A stretch of DNA of 64,000 nucleotides, taken from contig JAGOQS010000001.1 in assembly GCA_017991315.1 (NCBI GenBank), forward strand, positions 186,001-250,000, read 5' to 3'. Position 1 is the first letter of the stretch, and every line of letters begins with the position of its first letter. This document shows positions 36,562 through 44,132 of this stretch, piece after piece. The stretch comes from Ferrovibrio sp. (GTDB taxonomy: Bacteria > Pseudomonadota > Alphaproteobacteria > Ferrovibrionales > Ferrovibrionaceae). A program made the translations under genes and the position numbers. The notes below the pieces were generated by a model that was given only the letters and a program-made list of their open reading frames with translations, searched no databases and was not told the origin of the DNA.

Positions 36562-37122
36562 ATGTTCACCCGTTCCCGAACCCTTGCTGCCGGCCTGATG
36601 GCGGTCAGCCTGCTCTCTCTGCCGGCGCTGGCCGCCGGCCCGCGCGATGGCGGCGCCCGCGATGGCGTGGAGCGTCCGAACCGCGCCGAGCGCATGGAGA
36701 TGCATCGCCAGCGTGCCTGCGCCGATGCGCCGGCCTGGCTTGCCGGCTGGCTCGGCTTTGCCGAAACCAAGCTCGGCATCACCGCGACGCAACGCACAGC
36801 GTGGGACAATTTCGCCCGCGAGCTGCGTGCCAGCCAGGGTCCGATGCAGGCCTTGTGCAACACGCAGCCGCAGCCGGCCAAGGCGGAAGGCACTGCGCCG
36901 GTGAAGCCTGATCCGGTAGAACGCCTGCGCGGCCAGGAAGCCCGGCTCAGCGCCGAGCTTGAAAGTGTGAAGCTGCGGCGTGGCGCTATCGAGCAGTTGC
37001 TGCCGCAGCTTTCCGCCGAGCAGCGCGACCGCTTCGCCGAACTGCCGCCGATGGTGATGCTGGGCCGGCCCGGTCCGCATGGCGGTCCGCAGGGTGGGCC
37101 GCACCGGGCGCCGGGCCGCTAA
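36562..37122 (+). CDS. Spy/CpxP family periplasmic protein
   Basis: The 186-residue protein has a signal peptide (MFTRSRTLAAGLMAVSLLSLPALAAG) and the helical LTxxQ-type repeat region (KLGITATQRTAWDNFARELRAS, and LLPQLSAEQRDRFAEL), which marks Spy/CpxP refolding chaperones and metal-stress sensors. A Gly/Pro/His-rich tail (GRPGPHGGPQGGPHRAPG) may bind metal. The ATG at 36562 has GGAGG 6 bp upstream. It is divergent from the response regulator gene, as cpxP is from cpxRA in enterobacteria, so a feedback role on the kinase is plausible. Confidence 0.82.
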   Translation: MFTRSRTLAAGLMAVSLLSLPALAAGPRDGGARDGVERPNRAERMEMHRQRACADAPAWLAGWLGFAETKLGITATQRTAWDNFARELRASQGPMQALCNTQPQPAKAEGTAPVKPDPVERLRGQEARLSAELESVKLRRGAIEQLLPQLSAEQRDRFAELPPMVMLGRPGPHGGPQGGPHRAPGR

Positions 37123-37145
37123 CGTCTAGGCTTTGGTGAAAAGAG

Positions 37146-37177
37146 CCCCGGGCCGGGCAGCCGGCCCGGGGTTTTTT
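37146..37177 (+). terminator. Rho-independent terminator of the Spy/CpxP-like gene
   Basis: A perfect 11-bp GC stem CCCCGGGCCGG/CCGGCCCGGGG with loop GCAG is followed by six T residues, 23 bp after the stop codon. Confidence 0.9.
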
Positions 37178-37183
37178 GATGCT

Positions 37184-37762
37184 CTAGAGAATGAAGCGCA
37201 CGACGACAAAGCCGCCGATCAGGCCGATGAAGAAGATCCAGGTCAGGATCGTCAGGCGCTTCTCGATGAAGTCCTTGATCGGCGGGCCGAAGCGCCACAG
37301 CAGCGCGGCAATCAGGAAAAAGCGCAGGCCGCGCGTGACGATAGAAGCCAACGTGAAGGACAGCAGGCTGAAATGCGCCGCGCCGCTGGCGATGGTCACC
37401 AGCTTGTAGGGGATTGGGGTGAGGCCCTTCACCAGGATGATCCAGACGCCCCATTCCTGATAGGCCTCCTGGAAGGCATGCAGCTTTTCGCCGTAGCCAT
37501 AGGCGCGGATGATCAGGTCGCCCAGCGTCTCGATCAGGAAATAGCCGATGGCATAGCCGAACAGGCCGCCGATCACCGAGGCGATGGTGCAGATCAGCGC
37601 GTAGCGGAAGGCGTTCTCGCGCTGCGCCAGGCACATCGGCACCAGCATCACGTCGGGCGGGATTGGGAAGACCGAGCTTTCCAGGAAGGAAATGAAACCC
37701 AGCCAGCGGCCAGCCTTGGGGCTGGCGGCCTGGCGCATGGTCCAGTCGTAGAGCTTTTTCAT
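37184..37762 (-). CDS. YqaA/DedA-like membrane protein (VTT domain)
   Basis: The 192-residue inner-membrane protein has about four to five helices. The VTT/DedA signature region is LGFISFLESSVFPIPPDVMLVPMCLAQRENAFRYALICTIASVIGGLFGYAIGYFL, with GLTPIPYKLVTIASGA in the second half. DedA-type proteins move lipid carriers across the membrane in some bacteria; YqaA function is unproven. The start at 37762 gives the normal MKKLYDWTMRQA N-terminus. Confidence 0.85.
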   Translation of the reverse strand: MKKLYDWTMRQAASPKAGRWLGFISFLESSVFPIPPDVMLVPMCLAQRENAFRYALICTIASVIGGLFGYAIGYFLIETLGDLIIRAYGYGEKLHAFQEAYQEWGVWIILVKGLTPIPYKLVTIASGAAHFSLLSFTLASIVTRGLRFFLIAALLWRFGPPIKDFIEKRLTILTWIFFIGLIGGFVVVRFIL

Positions 37763-37921
37763 TGGCCCTGGCTGTAGCGGTTGGGGCCTTGGCAGTAGCC
37801 GCTGGCCGCGGCTTTGTCCATGGCCGGCTGCAGGGGCAGGGGACAAATCCCGGCCTGAAAATCTGCCGCTGGGCGAGGATTGCGAAACAGGGGCGCTTCG
37901 CTAATATCCGCCCGCTCTGAT

Positions 37922-38008
37922 GCCCCAGTGGTGGAATCGGTAGACGCGACGGACTCAAAATCCGTTGTCCGCAAGGACGTGCCCGTTCAAGTCGGGCCTG
38001 GGGCACCA
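37922..38008 (+). tRNA. tRNA-Leu (anticodon CAA)
   Basis: The gene folds as a class II tRNA: acceptor arms GCCCCAG/CTGGGGC, D-loop GGTAGACGC, anticodon stem ACGGA/TCCGT with loop CTCAAAA (anticodon CAA), a long variable arm, and T-arm GTTCAAGTC. The CCA end is encoded (38006-38008). It reads UUG codons. It lies just upstream of the catabolic operon, but no integrase or duplicated tRNA end was seen to suggest island insertion. Confidence 0.96.
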
Positions 38009-38116
38009 CCACATCATCCACACAATCACATAACCCTTCGCGGTTTTCCGCCTTGGAAAGCCGCGCGCGGATCGTTTTGAAATAAATGCCAGATTCCGCT
38101 TGCAGATAAACATACT

Positions 38117-38127
38117 ACCTAGTAGGT
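38117..38127. promoter_or_regulatory. Palindrome ACCTA-G-TAGGT, candidate TetR operator of the catabolic operon
   Basis: A perfect 11-bp odd-centred palindrome lies 20 bp before the start codon of the first operon gene, between the likely promoter and the ribosome-binding site. The second gene of the operon encodes a TetR-family regulator, so autoregulation is the simplest reading. The site was not noticed at the internal gaps of the operon. Confidence 0.45.
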
Positions 38128-38146
38128 TTTTCTCAGGAGGAAACAA

Positions 38147-39382
38147 ATGTCAGAAGCACAAGGCTATTCCCGCTGGAATGGCGAGCCGTCTTATGCGGCC
38201 GCTGCCACCCCCATTATCTGGGAGCCCCAGCTAGACGCCGATTCAGCCAAGTGGCGCGCCAAGGCCCGCCAGCTCTCGCTCGATCACTTTTCCGACCTCG
38301 CCCCGGTGATCGACCGCGAGCAGCGTTTCCCCTACGAGAACGTGGCCCTGCTGCGCCAGGCCGGCATCAGCACCATGTTCCTGCCCAAGACTTATGGCGG
38401 CGCCGGTGCCTCGCTCACCTCGCTCAGCGCCGTGATCGAGGAAATCGCCGCCCATTGCGCTTCCACCAGCGGCATCATCGCCACCTTGCAGCTTGGCGCG
38501 CACCCGCTGCTGCTTGGCGCCAGCGACGCCCAGCGCCAGGAACATCTCACCGCCCTGGTGCGTGACGATATCTACATTTCCTTTGCCTTGAGCGAGCCTG
38601 GTGCCGGTTCCGACCCGGCCAACATGGCCACCATCGCCACGCGCGAGGGCAGCGGCTGGCGCCTGCGCGGCACCAAATGCTGGATCGGCAATGGCGGCAT
38701 CGCCCAGAAATACCTGCTGTTCGCCCAGACCCGACCGGGCAGCGGCCGCGCCGGCATCGCCGCCTATATGGTGCGGGCCGATGCAGCGGGCGTGAAGGTG
38801 CATCCCAAGGAAGACAAGATGGGCATGCGCGGCACCGCCACCACGGTGATCGATTTCGATACCCTGGTGGATGATGCAGCCGTGATCGCCGCGCCCGGCG
38901 CCGCTTTGCGCCTGGCATTGGAAACCCTGAATGTCGGCCGCATTACCGTGGCGGCGCAGTCGGTCGGCATCGGCCTTGGCGCCTATCGCGAGATGACCGC
39001 CTATGCGGTGTCGCGCCAGACTTTCGGCCAGTCGATCCTCAGCCATCAGGGCCTCGGCTTCCAGATTGCCGATACGGCGATGCAGCTCTCGGCGGCGCGC
39101 ATGATGGTCTACGAGGCGGCGCGGCAATTCGATGCCGGCCAGGATATCGCCAATCTCGGCGCCATGACCAAGCTGTTCGCCACCGAAGTGGCGCATCAGG
39201 CGGTCGATCTCGGCGTGCAGGTATTCGGCGGCCGCGGCTATGTGCGCCCGACACCGGTTGAGCGTTTCTACCGCGACCAGCGCGCCACCGAAATCTATGA
39301 AGGCACCTCGGAAATCCAGCGCCTGGTGCTGATGCGCGCGATCCAATCGGCTGCCGCTGCCGCCTTGGGAGACGATAAATGA
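38147..39382 (+). CDS. Acyl-CoA dehydrogenase family flavoprotein
   Basis: First gene of the operon. The 411-residue FAD enzyme has the three-domain ACAD plan: FLPKTYGGAGASLTSLSAVIEEIAAHCASTSGI, FAD/substrate region FALSEPGAGSDPANMAT and CWIGNGG, middle sheet KMGMRGTATTVIDFD. In the C-terminal helical domain are RQTFGQSILSHQGLGFQIAD and the catalytic-base region RATEIYEGTSEIQRLVL. It would introduce a 2,3 double bond into an acyl-CoA made by the ligase encoded downstream. An AGGAGG ribosome-binding site is well placed. It overlaps the TetR gene by 4 bp. Confidence 0.93.
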   Translation: MSEAQGYSRWNGEPSYAAAATPIIWEPQLDADSAKWRAKARQLSLDHFSDLAPVIDREQRFPYENVALLRQAGISTMFLPKTYGGAGASLTSLSAVIEEIAAHCASTSGIIATLQLGAHPLLLGASDAQRQEHLTALVRDDIYISFALSEPGAGSDPANMATIATREGSGWRLRGTKCWIGNGGIAQKYLLFAQTRPGSGRAGIAAYMVRADAAGVKVHPKEDKMGMRGTATTVIDFDTLVDDAAVIAAPGAALRLALETLNVGRITVAAQSVGIGLGAYREMTAYAVSRQTFGQSILSHQGLGFQIADTAMQLSAARMMVYEAARQFDAGQDIANLGAMTKLFATEVAHQAVDLGVQVFGGRGYVRPTPVERFYRDQRATEIYEGTSEIQRLVLMRAIQSAAAAALGDDK

Positions 39383-40026
39383 CCGTTGCCGCCATCCGCT
39401 CCGGCACCAACGCCGAAGAACAGAATCGCGCCGAAATCCTCAAGGCCGCGGCTATCGCCTTCATGCGCAAGGGCTACTCGGCGGCGAGCATCGACGACGT
39501 GGCGGACCTGATGAACGCCACCAAGGGGCGTGTCTATCACTATTACCGCAGCAAGGCGGATCTGTTCTTCGATGTGCATTTCGAGGCGATGCGGCTGGAT
39601 CTCGACGTGGTACGCCCGTTGGCGGCGAGCGGCGGCGACCCGCTGCAGCGCCTGCATGCCATGGCGGTGGCGCATATCCTGATCATCATGACGCAGCTTC
39701 CCTTCCAGCGCGTGGCGGTGCAGGGCCTGGAGATGCATCTGGCCGGCCAGACCACGCCGGAGCAGCGCTCGCTGCTCGCCCGCATCCTGGAGTTGCGCGA
39801 TGAATATCAGGCATTGTTTGCCGGTCCGATCGAGGAGGCGCTGCAGGCCGGCCTGATTCCGCAGCAGGATACCCGCACGGTGGTCAAGGCCTTCTTCGGC
39901 GCGCTGAACTGGACCACGATCTGGTATCGCCCCGGCCCGGAAGAAACACCGGAACGCCAGCAGGCAATGGCGGAAGAGATTGCCACCTTTGCCATCCGTG
40001 GATTAGGCAGCAAGAGCCATGGTTGA
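39379..40026 (+). CDS. TetR/AcrR family transcriptional regulator of the catabolic operon
   Basis: The 215-residue regulator has a TetR N-terminal domain (residues 13-60: EILKAAAIAFMRKGYSAASIDDVADLMNATKGRVYHYYRSKADLFFDV) and a helical ligand domain. It lies inside the operon, overlapping the genes on both sides (4 bp upstream, 8 bp downstream), so it is made with the enzymes it probably controls. A TetR of this kind with an adjacent acyl-CoA dehydrogenase and CoA ligase often binds an acyl-CoA or related intermediate; this is inference. Candidate operator at 38117-38127. Confidence 0.88.
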   Translation: MTVAAIRSGTNAEEQNRAEILKAAAIAFMRKGYSAASIDDVADLMNATKGRVYHYYRSKADLFFDVHFEAMRLDLDVVRPLAASGGDPLQRLHAMAVAHILIIMTQLPFQRVAVQGLEMHLAGQTTPEQRSLLARILELRDEYQALFAGPIEEALQAGLIPQQDTRTVVKAFFGALNWTTIWYRPGPEETPERQQAMAEEIATFAIRGLGSKSHG

Positions 40027-41353
40027 AGCGCGTCCGTTTTCTGACAAGTTCTGGGATGAGCGCGAAACCTGGTCGCGCGACCGCCTGGAATCCGAACAGC
40101 TTGCAGCGCTGAAGCGCCAGCTCGCCTATGTTGGGGCCAACAGCGTCTACTACAAGCGCGCCTTCAAGGAAGTCGGCTTCGATCCCGCCAGCCTCAAGAG
40201 TTTTGCGGATTTGTCGCGCCTGCCGCTGACCAAGAAGGCTGATTATGTCGCCTCCGTGCAGCGTCAGCCGCCCTGGGGCGAATTCGTCGCTGCGCCGCGC
40301 GAGCAGGTGCGCCGCGTGCATTTCTCGTCCGGCACAACAGCGAAGCCGGCGCCGCAATTCTGGACCGAGGCGGATCTCACCCGCTGGGCCGATAATTACG
40401 CGCGCGGCGCCTGGTCGCAGGGCGTGCGGCCGGGCCAGGTCTTCCAGTGCCTGTTCACTTACACCTGGTTCGTCGGCGGCCTTGGTGCCACGGCGGGTTA
40501 TCAGCGCGCTGGCGCCATCTGCATTCCCGCCGGCAGCGGCGAGACCGAGCGCCAGGTGCATTCGATCTATGAATTCGGCACCGAGATCATCTGCGGCACG
40601 CCGTCCTTCATGCTGCATCTGGCCGAAACGGCGGCCAAGCTTGGCTATGACAGTGCGGCCTCGCCGGTGAAACGCATCATGGTTGGCGGCGAGCCTGGCG
40701 CCAGCATTCCGGCGACGCGCAAGCGCATCGAGGAATTGTGGGGCGCGAAATGCTACGACGCCTATGGCTCGCTGGAATTCCAGACCATCGGCTGGGATTG
40801 CGAGGCACAGACCGGCCCGCATCTGCTGGAAGACTTCGCCTATGCCGAGATCGTCGATCCCGAGACCGGCAAGGCGGTGAATGATGGCCAGCGCGGCGTG
40901 CTGGTGCTGACGCATCTGGACAAGCAAGCCGGCCCGCTGGTGCGCTGGTGGACTGGCGACATCGTGTCGCGCCGGCGTGAGACCTGCGCCTGCGGCCGCA
41001 CCCATGCCCGTCTGATCAATGGCGTGCTGGGCCGTGGCGACGACATGCTGGTGATCCGGGGCGTCAATCTTTTCCCCTCGGCGGTGGAAGAACTGATCCG
41101 CTCCACCAGTGGCACCACCGATGAATACCGCATCATCGTCGGCGGCAAGCTGACCGATGCCGGCGGCTTCCCCACCGGCATCCGTTTGCAGGTCGAGGCG
41201 CTTTCCGACGCCCCGGCGGATCTCGGCCAGCGCCTGAGCGTTCTGATCAAGGAGAGGCTGCAGGTGCGGGCGGAAGTGGAATTGCTGGCGCCCGATACGC
41301 TGGCGCGTTCCAGCCACAAGTCGAAGCGCGTGATCCAGGAGCCGGCAGGATGA
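40019..41353 (+). CDS. Phenylacetate-CoA ligase-like AMP-binding enzyme (PaaK family)
   Basis: The 444-residue adenylate-forming enzyme has the PaaK length and N-terminus (ERETWSRDRLESEQLAALKRQLAYV). The phosphate-binding loop is VHFSSGTTAKP (residues 100-110), followed by GGEPGASIPATRKRIEELWG, YGSLEF and a C-terminal GRGDDMLVIRGVNLFPSAVEELI. It should activate a carboxylic acid to its CoA thioester in the cytosol. The substrate need not be phenylacetate; no paa genes are near. As the only CoA ligase in the operon, it is the likely entry step for the acyl-CoA enzymes flanking it. It overlaps the TetR gene by 8 bp and the SDR gene by 4 bp. Confidence 0.9.
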   Translation: MVEARPFSDKFWDERETWSRDRLESEQLAALKRQLAYVGANSVYYKRAFKEVGFDPASLKSFADLSRLPLTKKADYVASVQRQPPWGEFVAAPREQVRRVHFSSGTTAKPAPQFWTEADLTRWADNYARGAWSQGVRPGQVFQCLFTYTWFVGGLGATAGYQRAGAICIPAGSGETERQVHSIYEFGTEIICGTPSFMLHLAETAAKLGYDSAASPVKRIMVGGEPGASIPATRKRIEELWGAKCYDAYGSLEFQTIGWDCEAQTGPHLLEDFAYAEIVDPETGKAVNDGQRGVLVLTHLDKQAGPLVRWWTGDIVSRRRETCACGRTHARLINGVLGRGDDMLVIRGVNLFPSAVEELIRSTSGTTDEYRIIVGGKLTDAGGFPTGIRLQVEALSDAPADLGQRLSVLIKERLQVRAEVELLAPDTLARSSHKSKRVIQEPAG

Positions 41354-42138
41354 GCGATGCCGTGCTGAAAGACGGTTGCCTGAAAGCCGAGACCGTGGTG
41401 GTCACCGGCGCCGGTTCCGGCCTTGGCCGCGCCATCGCGCTGCGGCTGCTCGGCCTTGGTGCCCGCGTCATCGGCATCGGCCGTCGCGCGGAGCGGCTCG
41501 AGGAAACCGGCGCGTTGGCTGGCAACCATGGCGGTCGCTATGCCGTGCAGGCATTGGATGTCCGCGATGAAGCGGCGATCACCGAAGCCGCCAAGGCCAT
41601 TGGCGAAAAGCATGACGTGACCGCGCTGGTGAACAATGCCGGTGGCCAGTTCGTGGCGCCGGCCACCGAGATTTCGCGGCGCGGCTGGAACTCGGTGATC
41701 GATCTCAATCTCACCGCCGTGTTCCGGCTTTGCCAGCTTTTCCAGCCGGCCCTGGCGAAAAGCGGCGGCGCCATCGTCAATATTTCGCTGAGCCCGATCG
41801 AGCGCGGCGCCATCGGCATGGCGCATGGCGTGGCGGCGCGCGCCGGCGTGCTGGGCCTGACCAAGTCGCTGGCGCTGGAATGGGCCGAGCAAGGCATCCG
41901 GGTCAATTGCATCGGGCCGGGTTCTGTCGCCACCGCCGGCCTGGATGATGAAGTGAGTGCCGAGACGCGGCCGCGTCTGGTCGCCGGCATCCCGCTCGGG
42001 CGTCTCACGCGGCCGGAGGAAGTGGCGGAATTCGTTGCTTACCTGATCAGTCCGGCAGGCCGCATGATTTCCGGGCAGATGCTGCAGATAGATGGCCTGG
42101 CGCATTTGGGTGCGCCGGTCGATCTGCTGCCAAGATGA
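41350..42138 (+). CDS. SDR enzyme resembling PECR/DECR-type enoyl-CoA reductases
   Basis: The 262-residue short-chain dehydrogenase has cofactor motif VTGAGSGLGRAIALRLL and VNNAGGQFVAPATEISRRGW. The usual Tyr-x3-Lys is replaced: the aligned stretch reads AHGVAARAGVLGLTKSLALEW, with Gly160 and Arg164 in place of Tyr and Lys. This HxGxAR arrangement is what I recall of peroxisomal trans-2-enoyl-CoA reductase (PECR) and 2,4-dienoyl-CoA reductase, rather than of alcohol-type SDRs. I therefore infer an NADPH-dependent enoyl- or dienoyl-CoA reductase. It is placed after the CoA ligase gene (4-bp overlap) and 40 bp before the transporter binding-protein gene. Confidence 0.85.
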   Translation: MSDAVLKDGCLKAETVVVTGAGSGLGRAIALRLLGLGARVIGIGRRAERLEETGALAGNHGGRYAVQALDVRDEAAITEAAKAIGEKHDVTALVNNAGGQFVAPATEISRRGWNSVIDLNLTAVFRLCQLFQPALAKSGGAIVNISLSPIERGAIGMAHGVAARAGVLGLTKSLALEWAEQGIRVNCIGPGSVATAGLDDEVSAETRPRLVAGIPLGRLTRPEEVAEFVAYLISPAGRMISGQMLQIDGLAHLGAPVDLLPR

Positions 42139-42178
42139 ACAGCAAAAACTAGAGTATAACCAAGCGGAGGAAACAAAG

Positions 42179-43240
42179 ATGAAGACCAAGATCAAAATGG
42201 TGGCCGGCCTCGCCGGCGCGGTGCTGGCATTCGCCGGCAGCCAGGCCATGGCTGCCGAGAAGGTGATCATTGCCATCGGCACCAGCGTGTTCGATGCCTC
42301 GCAGGCCAACAACACCTCCTATCCGATTTTCAGCAAGTGCTGGGAAAAGGAAGGGCTGAATGTCGAATTGCAGCCGACCAGCTCCACCGCCGCCATGCAG
42401 GCCGTGCTTTCCGGCCAGGCGCAGATGGTGAATATGGGCCCCGCCGCCGGTGTCATCGCGCGCGGCAAGGGTGCGCCGCTCACCGCCGTCTATGTCAACA
42501 TGCGCAAGAACTTCCAGTTCCCGGTGGTGCTGGAAAGCAGCCCGATCAAGACCATTGCCGATTTCAAGGGCAAGACCATGGGCGTTTTCTCCTATGGCGC
42601 GCAGATGGTGAAGGTGTTCCGTGGCATGGCCTCGGAAGCCGGCCTCAACCCGGACAAGGATCTCAACATCGTCGAGACCGGCGTCGGCGCCCAGGCCATC
42701 ACCGCGCTGCAGACCGGCCGCGTCGATATCTGGGGCACCTGGGATTCGCAGATCGCCACCGCCGAGAATGCCGGCCTGAAGCTGCGCCGCTTCACCACGC
42801 CGGCAGCCGAGAAGCTGACCTGGGGCGGTTCCTACTTCGTCCGCGACGATTATGTGAAGAGCAACCCGCAGGCGATCGAGAAGACCCTGCGTTGCATCGC
42901 GCAAGGCTCGGTTGCCGCCATCGCCAATCCGCAGGGCGCGGTGAAGGCGCATTGGCAGGTCTATCCGGCCACCAAGCCGAGCGGCATCGAGGAATCGAAG
43001 GCGTTCGAACAGGCGCTGCATCTGCTCAACACCCGCATCGAGTTCCTGAAGCTCAATCCGGGCGAGCGTTGGGGCGAATTCCCGCATGAGATGGTCGCCG
43101 AGACCGTCAAGTTCATGCGCGAGACCGGCGAGTTGCAGGCCGACATCGACCCGCGGACGCTCTACACGAATCAGTTCGTGGAAGGCATCAACCGTTTCGA
43201 CGCCAAGGCGGTCGAGGCGGCAGCCAAGGCGATCAAGTAA
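42179..43240 (+). CDS. ABC transporter substrate-binding protein, SsuA/TauA/NMT1-like
   Basis: The 353-residue periplasmic protein has a signal peptide (MKTKIKMVAGLAGAVLAFAGSQAMA, cleavage before AEK). The mature part resembles NMT1/SsuA binding proteins: AMQAVLSGQAQMVNMGPAAGVIARGKGAPL, IKTIADFKGKTMGVFSYGAQM and GVGAQAITALQTGRVDIWGTWDSQIATAENAG. The family carries sulfonates, nitrate, thiamine precursors and aromatic acids. Its ATPase and permease genes lie further down the operon. Its own strong ribosome-binding site (CGGAGGAAACAAAG) suggests high output relative to the enzymes. Confidence 0.88.
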   Translation: MKTKIKMVAGLAGAVLAFAGSQAMAAEKVIIAIGTSVFDASQANNTSYPIFSKCWEKEGLNVELQPTSSTAAMQAVLSGQAQMVNMGPAAGVIARGKGAPLTAVYVNMRKNFQFPVVLESSPIKTIADFKGKTMGVFSYGAQMVKVFRGMASEAGLNPDKDLNIVETGVGAQAITALQTGRVDIWGTWDSQIATAENAGLKLRRFTTPAAEKLTWGGSYFVRDDYVKSNPQAIEKTLRCIAQGSVAAIANPQGAVKAHWQVYPATKPSGIEESKAFEQALHLLNTRIEFLKLNPGERWGEFPHEMVAETVKFMRETGELQADIDPRTLYTNQFVEGINRFDAKAVEAAAKAIK

Positions 43241-43241
43241 G

Positions 43242-44132
43242 ATGGGCAGCGCCACTGCATCCGGTTCGGCCGGCAGCCGCTTGAAGCGGCTGCTGGAAGC
43301 CCGCTCGATGGCCCTGATCCCCGGTTGCCATGACGCCCTTGGCGCCAGGCTGATCGAGGATGCCGGTTTCGAGGCGGTCTACATGTCCGGCTTTTCGGTG
43401 GCGGCCAGCTTTGGCCGCCCCGATCTCGGCATCCTGACCATGACCGATGTGGTGGCGCGTTCCATCCAGATTGCCGAAGCCGTATCGGTGCCGCTGCTGG
43501 TGGATGCCGATACTGGCTATGGCGGGCCGCTGAATATCGCCGAGACCGTGCGCCGCCTGGAGCAGGGCGGCGTCGGCGGGCTGCATCTGGAAGACCAGAA
43601 GACGCCGAAGAAATGCGGCGCGCTCGCCGGCAAGGAACTGGTGCCGGTGGAAGAAATGTGTGCCCGCATCATCATCGCCAAGCGGGCACGGCGCGGCGAA
43701 GATTTCGTCATCGTCGGGCGCACCGATGCCGTCACCGTGGCCGGCCTGGATGAAACCATCCGGCGGGCTAAGGCGATGGCCGAGGCCGGCGCCGATGCCA
43801 TCATGGTGCCGTCGCTGGAAACGCCGGAGCAGCTTCGTGCCGTTGCCACCTGCGTATCCAAGCCGGTGCTCTATGTCGCCGCCGAAACCGTGCGGACGAT
43901 GTATGACGCCAAGCAGCTTGGCGAATTCGGCTTCGCGGCCTCGCTCTATCCGCTATCGCTGATCATGGCCAGCGTGGCGGCGCAGCGTACCGTGCTGCGC
44001 GACCTGCGCAGCACCGGCAACACGGCACAGCATATTCCGAACATGACGCCCTTCCGCGAAGTCGGCGCCCTGGTGGGCACGCCGGCGGCGGGCGAAGAAG
44101 AAGCCGCCCTGGTGGCGGGGACGGGTACCTGA
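43242..44132 (+). CDS. Isocitrate lyase/PEP mutase superfamily C-C lyase
   Basis: The 296-residue TIM-barrel protein has LIPGCHDALGARLIEDAGFEAVYMSGF, the Mg-binding DADTGYGG (Asp88, Asp90) and the flexible active-site loop TPKKCGALAGKELV with the catalytic Cys125. In methylisocitrate lyases and 2,3-dimethylmalate lyases this loop reads K(K/R)CGH; here the residue after Gly is Ala127, a noticeable change. It probably cleaves a 2-hydroxy dicarboxylate to a carboxylate and pyruvate or glyoxylate. One base separates it from the binding-protein stop, and it overlaps the LeuC-like gene, whose product likely makes its substrate. Confidence 0.85.
   Translation: MGSATASGSAGSRLKRLLEARSMALIPGCHDALGARLIEDAGFEAVYMSGFSVAASFGRPDLGILTMTDVVARSIQIAEAVSVPLLVDADTGYGGPLNIAETVRRLEQGGVGGLHLEDQKTPKKCGALAGKELVPVEEMCARIIIAKRARRGEDFVIVGRTDAVTVAGLDETIRRAKAMAEAGADAIMVPSLETPEQLRAVATCVSKPVLYVAAETVRTMYDAKQLGEFGFAASLYPLSLIMASVAAQRTVLRDLRSTGNTAQHIPNMTPFREVGALVGTPAAGEEEAALVAGTGT

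Larger units (their letters stand above)
37763..38146. other. 384-bp region between yqaA-like gene and catabolic operon, holding tRNA-Leu
   Basis: Besides the tRNA (37922-38008), this stretch contains a hairpin CGCGG-TTTTCC/GGAAAG-CCGCG (38039-38066) downstream of the tRNA, a TTGAAA -35-like hexamer (38077), the palindrome ACCTAGTAGGT (38117-38127) and an AGGAGGAAACAA ribosome-binding site for the acyl-CoA dehydrogenase. No protein-coding gene is evident. The promoter of the operon must lie between 38040 and 38146 but no pair of boxes is convincing. Confidence 0.6.
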
